The notes under the pieces: model-generated
Told to the model about the DNA's origin: nothing
What the model saw: the letters and a program-made list of their open reading frames with translations, nothing else
Database searches by the model: none
Position numbers and translations under genes: made by a program
Part shown: in pieces, positions 7,941 through 16,271 of the stretch
Layout of the letters: the number at the start of each line of letters is the position of its first letter
Numbering within the stretch: the stretch's first letter is position 1
Assembly: GCA_038212015.1 (NCBI GenBank)
Contig: JBBQUY010000015.1
Coordinates: 1-52,850 of the forward strand
DNA length: 52,850 bases
Direction of reading: 5' to 3'
Origin: JAGQUL01 sp038212015
GTDB taxonomy: Bacteria > Actinomycetota > Thermoleophilia > Gaiellales > SKUG01

Positions 7941-8294
7941 TCAGCCCCAGCGCGATGCGAACAGGATCCCGGACGCGTCTTCCAGCACGTCGAAGACGGG
8001 GTCGACCGTTCCGATCGGCAGTCGGCCGGCGTCCGGATCCAGAGCCGACGCGACCTGGAGCGCGTCGTCGAGCTGGGCACGCAGCCCTTCGAGCGCGTGG
8101 AGGACCACGCACGCTCCTCGACTGGTCGGCGACAGGTCGCGCTGCGCGACCGCTGCGTCCTGCACGTCGGAGCGCGTCGTGCTGAGCGCATCGACGACGT
8201 CCTCCGAGCCGCCGACGAAGCTCGCCTGGGCGATGTGCTGCTGGGCGGCAAGGATCGCAGCACGGGCAGCCGTGATGGGGGGTGGAACCTGCAT
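7941..8294 (-). CDS. Small hypothetical protein
   Basis: A 117-residue reading frame starting MQVPPPITAARAAILAAQQH. It is rich in Ala, Asp and Val, predicted largely helical, with no signal peptide or membrane segment and no recognised domain. ATG 8294 was chosen because GGAG lies about 10 nt upstream and a TACGAT -10 box (8334-8339) would start transcription just before it; an in-frame TTG at 8333 would overlap that box. It is convergent with nadD with only 4 bp between them. Coding potential is supported by codon style and clean gene spacing, not by homology. Confidence 0.55.
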   Translation of the reverse strand: MQVPPPITAARAAILAAQQHIAQASFVGGSEDVVDALSTTRSDVQDAAVAQRDLSPTSRGACVVLHALEGLRAQLDDALQVASALDPDAGRLPIGTVDPVFDVLEDASGILFASRWG

Positions 8295-8333
8295 GTGACG
8301 TCGCTCCGCTGGGATGAAACGATGGTCGAACAA

Positions 8334-8339
8334 TCGTAC
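8334..8339 (-). promoter_or_regulatory. -10 box for the small hypothetical gene
   Basis: Reading on the minus strand, TACGAT is followed by a leader of about 30 nt containing GGAG before the ATG. No good -35 is visible. The remaining sequence up to rsfS (8340-8524) shows no gene I can support. Confidence 0.35.
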
Positions 8340-8524
8340 GCGCGCCGCGCGCCGAGCGGGGAGATGACGACCACCTCGTGGCCAGCGCGAGGCCGCAGCG
8401 CTGCCTGAAGCGGCCGCGTCATGACCGTCAGGAATCGGCGATTCGAGGTTCGCGGCTGCGTCGAGCCGGGAAGAACCTGCTCATACCGCCGGATCAAGGC
8501 GACGCCTCCGGCCGCATCCACCCG

Positions 8525-8530
8525 TATGAT
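8525..8530 (+). promoter_or_regulatory. -10 box of rsfS
   Basis: TATGAT ends 8 nt before the rsfS ATG. The GGGGG between box and ATG could serve as a minimal ribosome-binding site if transcription starts a little upstream; otherwise the message is leaderless. Confidence 0.5.
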
Positions 8531-8538
8531 GGGGGCAT

Positions 8539-8961
8539 ATGCAGAACTCGGACACCGCCGCGCTCGCGCGGAATCTCGCGAAGACCGCAATCGAGAAGCT
8601 TGCCACGGACGTGCGGCTCGTGGACCTGCGCGAGATCGTCAGCTACACCGACTACTTCGTCGTCTGCACCGGCTCCAACTCGCGCCAGACGAAGGCAATC
8701 TCCGATCACGTGATCGATCGCATGCGCGAACTGGGGTACCACAAGCCCCGTCGCCGCGAATCGGACGTCGACGGCAATTGGCTGCTGCTCGACTACGTCG
8801 ACGTCGTGCTGCACGTGTTCACGCCGGAGGCGCGCGAGTTCTACCGTCTCGAATCGCTCTGGGGCCAGGTCCCGCAGGAGACGATCGTCGACGACGGTAC
8901 CTCGGCCGAGGCGCCCGCCGATCAGTCCGCCACCGACACCACGCGCGCTGCACAGGCCTGA
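8539..8961 (+). CDS. rsfS: Ribosome silencing factor RsfS
   Basis: This protein binds L14 on the 50S subunit and blocks joining with the 30S when nutrients are scarce. The 140-residue protein has the family core: DLREIVSYTDYFVVCTGSN, RQTKAISDHVID and the C-terminal NWLLLDYVDVVLHVFTPEAR and FYRLESLWG. An acidic, poorly conserved tail of about 25 residues follows. Proximity to nadD on the same strand is the usual arrangement, although here a convergent small gene has been placed between them. The tRNA-Ala gene follows. Confidence 0.94.
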   Translation: MQNSDTAALARNLAKTAIEKLATDVRLVDLREIVSYTDYFVVCTGSNSRQTKAISDHVIDRMRELGYHKPRRRESDVDGNWLLLDYVDVVLHVFTPEAREFYRLESLWGQVPQETIVDDGTSAEAPADQSATDTTRAAQA

Positions 8962-9002
8962 CGGCCGGATCAGACGCGGTGGCGCGCGCTCGGCACGTGC
9001 GC

Positions 9003-9008
9003 TACACT
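9003..9008 (+). promoter_or_regulatory. -10 box of the tRNA-Ala gene
   Basis: TACACT ends 13 nt before the first base of the mature tRNA, a suitable distance for a short 5' precursor. No clear -35 match is seen. Confidence 0.45.
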
Positions 9009-9021
9009 TCCCTCCATTCCC

Positions 9022-9094
9022 GGGGCTATAGCTCAGCTGGGAGAGCGCCTCGCTGGCAGCGAGGAGGTCGTCGGTTCGATCCCGTCTAGCTCCA
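9022..9094 (+). tRNA. tRNA-Ala (GGC anticodon)
   Basis: The 73-nt sequence folds as a standard cloverleaf. The acceptor GGGGCTA pairs with TAGCTCC (one G-U), with discriminator A. The D-arm is AGCTCAGCTGGGAGAGC. The anticodon stem CCTCG/CGAGG encloses loop CTGGCAG with anticodon GGC, which reads GCC alanine codons, the dominant Ala codon type in this DNA. The T-arm carries GGTTCGATCC. The 3' CCA is not encoded and must be added. Confidence 0.96.
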
Positions 9095-9102
9095 CTTCTC
9101 GG

Positions 9103-9125
9103 AACCCTCGCTTCGGCGGGGGTTT
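9103..9125 (+). terminator. Rho-independent terminator after tRNA-Ala
   Basis: AACCCTCGC-TTCG-GCGGGGGTT forms a strong stem with one mismatch and a UUCG tetraloop, followed by TTTC. It begins 8 nt after the tRNA end. The short T run is typical for high-GC organisms. Confidence 0.7.
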
Positions 9126-9458
9126 CGTCGTCGACGGGGTGGTGCTTGCGGCGGCAGCCGTTCGTCCGACCTCGCGACGCCACCTCCGCTGCACCTACAC
9201 AACATGAGCGACGTTGTGTGCACCAGGTCGGACCTTCGTCGATGAGATTCCGGGGCGGCTCGATGCCTCGCGACTTCGACGACGTTGTTGCCAACATGTG
9301 CGAGCTTCGTCGACGATGTTGGTGGGTGGGCGTCGGCCACATGTCCGGGGCGCGCTGCGCGGAATTGCGCAAGCGAACGGCGGGGTAGCAAGCAAGGACC
9401 GAGCAAGCTGAAATAACCGCTCAAGTCCGAGCAAGCTGCAACCGATGCACGCGGCACG
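9126..9458 (+). repeat. Gene-free stretch with 12-bp direct repeats before the subtilase gene
   Basis: I see no convincing gene here. CCGAGCAAGCTG occurs at 9399-9410 and again at 9427-9438, a 28-bp spacing, separated by an AT-richer patch (AAATAACC) that may contain the promoter of the downstream protease. Further upstream, degenerate CAACATGNGCGA and CTTCGTCGA elements recur between 9199 and 9330. The paired repeats could be regulator-binding sites. Confidence 0.5.
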
Positions 9459-11168
9459 ATGCCCGCCCTGCGCCGAGCCCACACGGCGGCAGCGGTCCTG
9501 CTGGTACTCGTCGCCGTCGCGCTCTGCGTGCCTTCGACCGTGCTCGCAGCCGCCCAGCCGCGCCTGATCGTCGGATTTGCCCCCACGGCAACCGACGCAT
9601 CACGAACCTCCACGCTTGCCCGCGCGGGGCTGCGCGGCGCGAAGTCCACGAGCATCCGTCCGCTCCGCGCAGTCGTGGTGCCCGTCGCCGCTGGCCAGCT
9701 GCGCGCCACGCGAGCCCGGCTGTTGGCCCGTCCCGGCGTCGCCTACGTCGAGGTCGATCACGTCGCCCGCGCGTACGACCTCGATCAGGCAGCAGCATCC
9801 GGCGTTGCCGCCGCCTGGCAGCCCAACGATACGTTCCTGAGCCAGCAGTGGGCGCTCGCGACGCTGCGCGCCGAGACAGCCTGGGAGCTCGCGCGCGGCA
9901 CGGGCGTCACGATCGCAGTGCTCGACACGGGCGTCGACTACATCCACCCGGACCTCGCCGGACGCGTCGACCTGGGTCGCGACTTCGTGGATGGCGACGA
10001 CGACCCGATGGACGTGCAGGGCCACGGCACGCACGTGGCAGGCATCGCCGCCGGCGCGGCCGACGACGGGTTCGGCATCGCCGGCATCGCTCCGGGCGCA
10101 CGCATTCTCGCGGTGCGAGTGCTCGACCACGAAGGCGCCGGCAACTACTCGCAGGTCGCGAACGGGATCGTCCACGCAGCACAGAAGGGCGCGAAGGTCA
10201 TCAACCTCTCCCTCGGCGGAGCCGAGAAGTCCGACCTGCTGCGGGCCGCGATCGACTACGCCGCGTCGCGAGGTGCGATCGTCACGTGCGCATCGGGCAA
10301 CGAGAGCGCGGCGTCGATGGGCTACCCCGCGCGCTACGAATCCTGCCTCGCCGTCGGAGCCACGGATGCATCGGACCAGCACGCGCCCTTCTCCAATCGC
10401 GGTGCCGGCATCGACCTGGTCGCGCCCGGCGCGCAGGTGCTGTCGAGCACCATGGGCGGGCTCCACGAGGCATGGGACGGCACCTCGATGGCGTCCCCCT
10501 ACGTCGCCGGAACAGCCGCGCTGCTCATCTCGCAGGGGCTCGGCCGCCGCGCCACGCTGGATGCGCTCACCACCACGGCCGTGGACCTCGGATCGCCGGG
10601 GTACGACACGACCTACGGCGCCGGACGCATCGATGCCGCATCCGCGGTCGAGGCCGGATCACGCGCGCCGCGTGCCGCAGGCGACACGGTCGCGCCCGGC
10701 GTCGCGACGATCACGGTCGGAGCACCCATGCGTGGTGCGACGAGCCGCGTGATCGTTCGATGGAAGCTGCGGAAGCGCACCGGGTTCGTCCGCGTCGGCA
10801 CCTCCGCATTTCGTGGCTCGCACTCGTACTCCCGAACGATCGTGCGTGGCGGCACCCGCACGATCCAGACGTTCCGCTTCCGTGCCGGCATCGTCTACCG
10901 CAGCACCGTCACCCACGTGCGCACGCGCTCGGTCGTTCGTTCGAAGATCGCCACGCTCCCGATCACCGTCGTGGCCAGCGATGACGCGGGGGTCGATCGC
11001 GTCTCCGTCAAGGTCGACGGTCGCATCCAGGGCGTCGACTGGTCCGCAGGTGACGGCTGGACGGTGAACGTACCGTGCCGGGCAGGCACCCGCACGATCA
11101 CCGCATTCGCCTACGACGCCGCCGACAACGAGGCATCGCGCGCCGTCTCGCGACGCATCTCCTGCTGA
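9459..11168 (+). CDS. Secreted subtilisin-like serine protease (peptidase S8)
   Basis: This is a 569-residue exported protease. Residues 1-30 form a signal peptide (AAAVLLVLVAVALCVPS, cleavage near VLAAA). A short I9-like prodomain (RLIVGF ... VAYVEVD) follows, then the S8 catalytic domain with Asp156 in AVLDTGVDYIHPDL, His192 in GHGTHVAGIAAG, oxyanion Asn281 in CASGNES and Ser343 in GTSMASPYVAGTAAL. After residue about 400 there is a C-terminal beta-rich extension of about 160 residues with Arg/Thr-rich strands and a motif VKVDGRIQGVDW, probably an Ig-like module. All catalytic residues are present. It is the only gene between the tRNA and the UPF0182 gene. Confidence 0.93.
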   Translation: MPALRRAHTAAAVLLVLVAVALCVPSTVLAAAQPRLIVGFAPTATDASRTSTLARAGLRGAKSTSIRPLRAVVVPVAAGQLRATRARLLARPGVAYVEVDHVARAYDLDQAAASGVAAAWQPNDTFLSQQWALATLRAETAWELARGTGVTIAVLDTGVDYIHPDLAGRVDLGRDFVDGDDDPMDVQGHGTHVAGIAAGAADDGFGIAGIAPGARILAVRVLDHEGAGNYSQVANGIVHAAQKGAKVINLSLGGAEKSDLLRAAIDYAASRGAIVTCASGNESAASMGYPARYESCLAVGATDASDQHAPFSNRGAGIDLVAPGAQVLSSTMGGLHEAWDGTSMASPYVAGTAALLISQGLGRRATLDALTTTAVDLGSPGYDTTYGAGRIDAASAVEAGSRAPRAAGDTVAPGVATITVGAPMRGATSRVIVRWKLRKRTGFVRVGTSAFRGSHSYSRTIVRGGTRTIQTFRFRAGIVYRSTVTHVRTRSVVRSKIATLPITVVASDDAGVDRVSVKVDGRIQGVDWSAGDGWTVNVPCRAGTRTITAFAYDAADNEASRAVSRRISC

Positions 11169-11185
11169 TCCGGCGCCGCGTGGGG

Positions 11186-11191
11186 TAGGCT
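11186..11191 (+). promoter_or_regulatory. -10 box of the UPF0182 gene (leaderless)
   Basis: TAGGCT ends 7 nt before the ATG at 11199, with only CG dinucleotides between. There is no ribosome-binding site, so a leaderless message is predicted. Confidence 0.5.
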
Positions 11192-11198
11192 CGCGCGC

Positions 11199-14117
11199 AT
11201 GGACGAAGACGATGTCGTACGCCCGTTGCCCCGCCGACCCGAGCGCCCGCGCCCAGGCTCCGGGGGCCTGTGGCGAACGCTCCGCACCAGGGCGTTCTGG
11301 ATCCTGGTGCCGCTGGTGCTCATCATCGGCAGCGTGCTGCGCTTCTGGGTCGACCTGCAGTGGTTCACCGAACTCGACCAGCGCGACGTGCTCGTCACCC
11401 GACTGAAGTGGGGCCTCGCGATGGGCGTGGGCTTCGGCCTGCTCACCTTCGGGATGCTCTACGGCAACTTCCGCATCGCCCGTCGCGTGGCGCGAGAGGA
11501 CCTGTACGTCCCGTTTCTCGCGGTCGGTGCCGACCCCGAAGCGCCCGAGCAGCCCGTCATCCCGCACTTCGTCCTGCGCCCGATCCTGCTCGGTGTTGCC
11601 GCGGTCGGTGCCGTCATCGCCGGACTGACGATGAGCTCGCGATGGGAGGTCGTGCTTCGCTTCCTCGGCCGCAGCGACTTCGGAGTCGATGACCCGCACT
11701 TCGGCAAGGACGCATCCTTCTACGTCTTCACGATGCCGCTGCTCGAGCTCGTCGCCCGTTCGCTGCAGGTGCTCATCGTGCTCACCGCGATCGCAGTGGT
11801 GCTCGCCTACGTCGCGACCGGCGTGATCCGCTACACGCCCGTCCCGCGCGTCGCACGAACCGCGATCGTCCACCTGTCCTGGCTCGTCGCCGCCTTCCTG
11901 CTCGTGAGCGCGTTCCAGTATCGGCTCTCGATCTGGAGCATGGCCACCTCCACCCGCGGCTACGTCGCCGGTGCCGGCTGGACCGATACCCACGCACGCA
12001 TCCCCGGCTACTGGCTCATGATCCTCGCGAGCGTCGTGCTCGCCGTCATGGTCGTCGTCTACGCACGCCGAGAGAAGTGGCGCGTCGTGGGTGGAGCCGT
12101 CGTGGGCTGGTTCGCCGCGAGCGTCGTCGTCACCGGCCTGATTCCCACCGCCGTGCAGCAGGTGCTCGTGGAGCCCAACCAGCTCGAGCGCGAGACCAAG
12201 CTGATCGAAGGCAACATCGAGAACACCCGCGCCGGCTTCGGGCTCGACGCCATCGAAACGCGGTCGTTCGTCGACAAGGGACAGCTCACCGAGCCACAGC
12301 TGATCCGCGACAACAACGGCACCACCGACAACCTGCGCCTGTGGAGCCCGTTCGTGCTCGGCGACGTGCTCGACCAGGACCAGGTGGTGCGGCTGTACTA
12401 CACCTTCGGTGATCCCGACGTCGACCGCTACACGCTCGGCGACGACTATCGCCAGGTGATGGTCGCCGTGCGCGAGCTCGACCCCGCGGCGTCGAACGTC
12501 GCATCGGGCTGGACCAATCAGCGCCTTGCCTACACGCACGGATACGGAGCGGTCGCGACGCTGCCGAACGAAGTCACGCGTGAGGGCAAGCCCGAGTACC
12601 TGCTGCGCGACCTCTCGCTCGAGACGTCGGGGCCCGGAGCCGATGCGCTCAAGCTCGATCGACCCGAGGTGTACTACGGCGAGGGTGGCACCGACTACGT
12701 GATCGTCGGCACCAAGCAGCGCGAGGTGTCCGGCGCGTCCGGCGACGACGGCGACGAGAACGCCGCGCCGAAGGCCGAGCGCAGCTACGAAGGCGTCGGC
12801 GGCGTTCCGATCAGCGGCCTGTTCCGGCGCATCGCGTTCGCGTCCACGTTCCGAGACCCGCGGATCCTGTTCAGCGGCCAGTTCACCGGCAAGAGCAAGG
12901 TCATGTTCCGCCGTCGCATCACCGAGCGGGTACAGGAGCTTGCACCGTTCCTCGAACTCGACCGTGATCCGTATGCCGTGGTCATCGATGGGCGCATCAA
13001 GTGGATCGTCGACGGCTACACGACGAGCGATCGCTTCCCGTACAGCGAAGCCATCGGCCTCGACGGCAGCGAGCAGCCGGGACTCGGCGTGCCGCGCATC
13101 AACTACGTCCGCAACTCGGTCAAGGCCGTGGTCGACGCCTACGACGGCGACGTGACGCTGTACGTGCTCGACGAGGAGGATCCCATCCTCGGCGCCTGGC
13201 GCGACATCTTCCCGGACCTGTTCGTCGACATCGATGAGATGCCGGCGGACCTGCGTGCACACCTGCGGTATCCCGAAGACCTGTTCGGGATGCAGACCGT
13301 GCGCTGGAAGCGGTACCACATGGGTGACGTCAACGAGTTCTACGCCCGCTCCGACGAGTGGGACGTGCCCACCATCGACCAGCAGCCGATGCAGGCCTAC
13401 TACGTGCTCGCCCGCCTGCCCAGCGCGGAGAAGGAAGAGCTGCTGCTCATCCGTCCGATGACGCCGCGAGGCAAGAAGAACATGGTCTCGTACATGGTCG
13501 CCGGCAGCGACGGTGAGAACTACGGCCAGCTCCAGACGCTGCGGCTGTCGAGGCAGCAGGTCACGCAGGGGCCGTCGCAGGTCCAGGCACGCATCAAGCA
13601 GGACTCGAACGTCGCACGCCAGGTCCGTGAGTGGACCACCGGCAACAACACCGTGGTGTTCGGCGACCTGCTCGTGCTGCCGATCGAAGACAGCCTCATC
13701 TACGCGCAGCCGGTCTATCTGGTCAACGAAGAGGCGAAGATTCCCGAATTCCAGCGCGTCGTGCTGGCGCTCGGCGACTCGATCGCCTGGGGTGACGACT
13801 TCAGCGAGGCTGCCGAACGGCTGCTTGCCGAACAGGCGGAAGACGTGCGCGCAGCTGCCGGTGACGATGCCGAAGAAGACACCGGCGATCCGGCGGCTCC
13901 GGCTCCCGATCGTGACGATGCCGACGTTCCGGCACCGGCTCCCGGTGACTTCGAGGGGCTCGAACAGGCCGAACTCGCAACGCTGCTCGGACAGATCTCC
14001 GCAGCCTACGATCGCGCGGAAGCGTGCCAGCGTGAGGGTGACACGGTCTGTTTCGCGGAGCAGATCGAAGAAGTGAAGCGCCTGCTCGCGGAGGCACGCT
14101 CCAGCGCCGACGCGTAA
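11199..14117 (+). CDS. UPF0182 family membrane protein
   Basis: A 972-residue integral membrane protein of the UPF0182 (COG1615) family, widespread in Actinomycetota and of unknown function. The N-terminal third has a Pro/Arg-rich cytoplasmic start and about seven hydrophobic helices, beginning FWILVPLVLIIGSVLRF and LAMGVGFGLLTFGMLYG. The remainder is a large, mostly polar extracytoplasmic domain containing family patterns such as WTNQRLAYTHGYG, PEVYYGEG and YVRNSVKAVVDAYDG. The C-terminus has an acidic linker and a helical segment ending in EEVKRLLAEARSS. The length is typical for the family. No genetic partner nearby suggests a pathway. Confidence 0.9.
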   Translation: MDEDDVVRPLPRRPERPRPGSGGLWRTLRTRAFWILVPLVLIIGSVLRFWVDLQWFTELDQRDVLVTRLKWGLAMGVGFGLLTFGMLYGNFRIARRVAREDLYVPFLAVGADPEAPEQPVIPHFVLRPILLGVAAVGAVIAGLTMSSRWEVVLRFLGRSDFGVDDPHFGKDASFYVFTMPLLELVARSLQVLIVLTAIAVVLAYVATGVIRYTPVPRVARTAIVHLSWLVAAFLLVSAFQYRLSIWSMATSTRGYVAGAGWTDTHARIPGYWLMILASVVLAVMVVVYARREKWRVVGGAVVGWFAASVVVTGLIPTAVQQVLVEPNQLERETKLIEGNIENTRAGFGLDAIETRSFVDKGQLTEPQLIRDNNGTTDNLRLWSPFVLGDVLDQDQVVRLYYTFGDPDVDRYTLGDDYRQVMVAVRELDPAASNVASGWTNQRLAYTHGYGAVATLPNEVTREGKPEYLLRDLSLETSGPGADALKLDRPEVYYGEGGTDYVIVGTKQREVSGASGDDGDENAAPKAERSYEGVGGVPISGLFRRIAFASTFRDPRILFSGQFTGKSKVMFRRRITERVQELAPFLELDRDPYAVVIDGRIKWIVDGYTTSDRFPYSEAIGLDGSEQPGLGVPRINYVRNSVKAVVDAYDGDVTLYVLDEEDPILGAWRDIFPDLFVDIDEMPADLRAHLRYPEDLFGMQTVRWKRYHMGDVNEFYARSDEWDVPTIDQQPMQAYYVLARLPSAEKEELLLIRPMTPRGKKNMVSYMVAGSDGENYGQLQTLRLSRQQVTQGPSQVQARIKQDSNVARQVREWTTGNNTVVFGDLLVLPIEDSLIYAQPVYLVNEEAKIPEFQRVVLALGDSIAWGDDFSEAAERLLAEQAEDVRAAAGDDAEEDTGDPAAPAPDRDDADVPAPAPGDFEGLEQAELATLLGQISAAYDRAEACQREGDTVCFAEQIEEVKRLLAEARSSADA

Positions 14118-14199
14118 CGGGCTCGGGCTCGTCCTCGATAGATCGGCAGGGGAGTCGCACTGGACATGCGCTCTTCGGACGCTGGGACCGTGGGCGCGC

Positions 14200-15468
14200 A
14201 TGAGCATGGAGATCTCATATCGACTGAACGTGTCGGGGCCTGCTCCCGCGCGGCAGTCGCTTTTGCCCGAACTGCCCGGCGCAACCACCTACGAGCCCGG
14301 CATGATCGACCGCATGGGCGAGCAGGTCCAGTCCTCGTGGCCACTGGTCGCGGCCGGCGCGATCGGTGGCGGGGTGATCGGCTCCAAGCTCCTTCGCATC
14401 GGTGGGGGCGGGATCTTCCGTGGCATCATGGGCGGCATCGCGGGCGTGCTCGGCGGCGCATCGATCACGATGGCCGGGCTCGCGCTCGCTCGCGGCATGG
14501 GCAACCACGCCAGGCCGGACGCGCCGACCGGCGCCACGCTCGCGGACCCGAACATCGCCACACGCGAGAAGGTCAAGGTCATGACGTGGAACGTGCACGG
14601 CGGCATGGGTGGACCGAAGGCGTTCGGATCGAGCGAACGGGAACTCGACGCGCTGGCCGACGTCGTCCGCCGCGAGCAGCCCGACGTCCTGCTGCTGCAG
14701 GAAGTCGACAGGTTCGGCACCCGCTCCAACCACACGGACGTCCTCGCGGAGCTCGACGAGCGGCTCGGTGCCGATTCCGCGGTCGGCGTGACCGCGCTGA
14801 CCCAGATCACCGGGCGTAACCAGGACGTCGCCGTGATGACGTTCAACGGCTTCAAGGTGAGCGATGCGCGCAACATCGTGCACGCGGATCCACGAGGCGG
14901 CGGCTTCGACGTTCGCTCCGCCGCGTTCCTTCGCGATGCGAAGACCTTCGCCGGCACGCTCGCCGGTCGCGACTGGAGTGAAGGTGAGCGCTATCAGGTG
15001 CGCAACACGATCGACGCGATCGTCACCACGCCCGGCGGCACCGACGTGCGTGTGCTGAGCGGTCACTACGAATGGCCCGGACCGATCGACCACCAGGCTC
15101 GCCAGGTCGGCACGATCGCCGGTGCGCTCGACGCCTGGAAGGGACCGACCATCTGGGGCGCCGACTTCAACGTGCGCACGAACTCCGCATGGGGTGAACG
15201 TGAGCGGCGGTTGATGACGGATGCGGGCCTGACGGACACGTTCGGCGACACGCCACCCCACGCACAGGTCTCGATGACGAGCCAGGCGGACAATCCGGAC
15301 GAGGCGGCCAAGGCTGGCGGTGGCATCGACCGCATCTACGTGTCCGACCACGCGCGGGTGACGAGCTCCGCACGCGTGATGGGCGAGGCGGGCGCTGCGA
15401 GCGATCACCTGCCGGTCGTGACCGAGGTCGAGCTGCAGCCCTCCGGATCCCCTTCAGACGGCGGGTAG
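14200..15468 (+). CDS. Endonuclease/exonuclease/phosphatase (EEP) family protein with membrane-embedded N-terminus
   Basis: This 422-residue protein has two parts. Residues 1-110 lack a classic signal peptide but contain Gly-rich hydrophobic stretches (AAGAIGGGVIGSKLL, GIAGVLGGASITMAGLALA) that may insert in the membrane. Residues from about 125 are an EEP domain: VMTWNVHGGMG, catalytic Glu in LLLQEVDRFG, GADFN near 330 and ASDHLPVV near the end, i.e. the Asn/Glu/Asp/His set of DNase I-like phosphodiesterases. The substrate could be nucleic acid, phospholipid or inositol phosphate. ATG 14200 is used; ATG 14206 is nearly equivalent. No ribosome-binding site is evident. It is not clearly in an operon with its neighbours. 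Confidence 0.8.
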   Translation: MSMEISYRLNVSGPAPARQSLLPELPGATTYEPGMIDRMGEQVQSSWPLVAAGAIGGGVIGSKLLRIGGGGIFRGIMGGIAGVLGGASITMAGLALARGMGNHARPDAPTGATLADPNIATREKVKVMTWNVHGGMGGPKAFGSSERELDALADVVRREQPDVLLLQEVDRFGTRSNHTDVLAELDERLGADSAVGVTALTQITGRNQDVAVMTFNGFKVSDARNIVHADPRGGGFDVRSAAFLRDAKTFAGTLAGRDWSEGERYQVRNTIDAIVTTPGGTDVRVLSGHYEWPGPIDHQARQVGTIAGALDAWKGPTIWGADFNVRTNSAWGERERRLMTDAGLTDTFGDTPPHAQVSMTSQADNPDEAAKAGGGIDRIYVSDHARVTSSARVMGEAGAASDHLPVVTEVELQPSGSPSDGG

Positions 15469-15542
15469 GCCTTTTCGGATCGTCGATCCTGTCGTACCGT
15501 GGTCCCGGGACACGTGGAAGTACGATGCCTTCTGGGGGACGA

Positions 15543-16265
15543 ATGGACGCCACCGCATTGCGTGCACGCACGCAGGCGGCAACAGCAACCACCGCTACCG
15601 GCACGACGAACGGACCATCGTCGAGCACGGTAACTACCGGTGGTGGCCCGATTGCCGCACCAAGCCAGCCTGTACTCCTGGGCGAGCGACTGCTCCCTGC
15701 CCCCGCTGGCGAGCCGCAGACCCTGCACCTCAACGACGGGTCGATGCTCGTGCCCGTCGCGCGGGTCGATGCGTCCGGCAACCGAACACCGCTGTCCGGT
15801 GGACCCGGATCCGTGCCGCTCAACTACAGCGCCGCTGCCGTTACGGCCGCGCCGGCCGCAGCACCCGCCGCTGCCGCAGCCGCTCCGGCCGCAGCACCCG
15901 TTTCCGGTGGTGGAAGCGGCTTCGAGCCGCTCGGCTTCCTCTACAACGATCGCTACTTCAAGAAGTTCCACGACGCCGGCGGCATCGATCTCAACGACGA
16001 CGGCGCCGTCAAGGAGCGCTCGGTGCGCTCGACGTTCGCGTACCTGCTCGAGGAAGAGCCCAACGTCGACGACTTCGGCGTCACCGGCGTGTCGTATCGC
16101 AAGGCCGACCCGGTCGCCGACGCCGACCTGTACAGGATCAACCCGCGAGCTCATTGGATCATCGACGTGCACGGCGTCCAGGGCGATGGCGTGGTTCGAT
16201 CGATTCCCAGCGTGATGAATTCCGACGGTGCAGTCTTCGTCGATCCGCGCGTCGGTCGAGGATAG
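15543..16265 (+). CDS. Unknown Ala/Pro-rich protein with EF-hand-like DxNxDG motif
   Basis: I do not recognise this 240-residue protein. It has no signal peptide. The first 120 residues are low-complexity Ala/Thr/Pro, interrupted by a short ordered patch LHLNDGSMLVPVARVDASGN. The C-terminal 115 residues look globular (FLYNDRYFKKFHDAGG to the end) and include DLNDDGAV, which matches the DxNxDG calcium-loop core of dockerin/EF-hand motifs, although no full EF-hand pair is visible. GGGGGA at 15534-15539 sets the ATG at 15543; TACGAT at 15521-15526 is a likely -10. The LuxR-type regulator begins 6 nt after its stop, so the two form an operon. Confidence 0.65.
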   Translation: MDATALRARTQAATATTATGTTNGPSSSTVTTGGGPIAAPSQPVLLGERLLPAPAGEPQTLHLNDGSMLVPVARVDASGNRTPLSGGPGSVPLNYSAAAVTAAPAAAPAAAAAAPAAAPVSGGGSGFEPLGFLYNDRYFKKFHDAGGIDLNDDGAVKERSVRSTFAYLLEEEPNVDDFGVTGVSYRKADPVADADLYRINPRAHWIIDVHGVQGDGVVRSIPSVMNSDGAVFVDPRVGRG

Positions 16266-16271
16266 CGCCGA

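Noticed and set aside
8340..8524. A coding region between the small minus gene and rsfS
   Set aside because: The open minus frame here gives no recognisable domain, start signal or consistent codon pattern.
10659..14288. A 1,209-codon minus-strand open frame opposite the UPF0182 and protease genes
   Set aside because: It is the antisense shadow of strongly supported plus-strand genes in high-GC DNA; its translation has no domain pattern and is His/Asp/Arg-rich.
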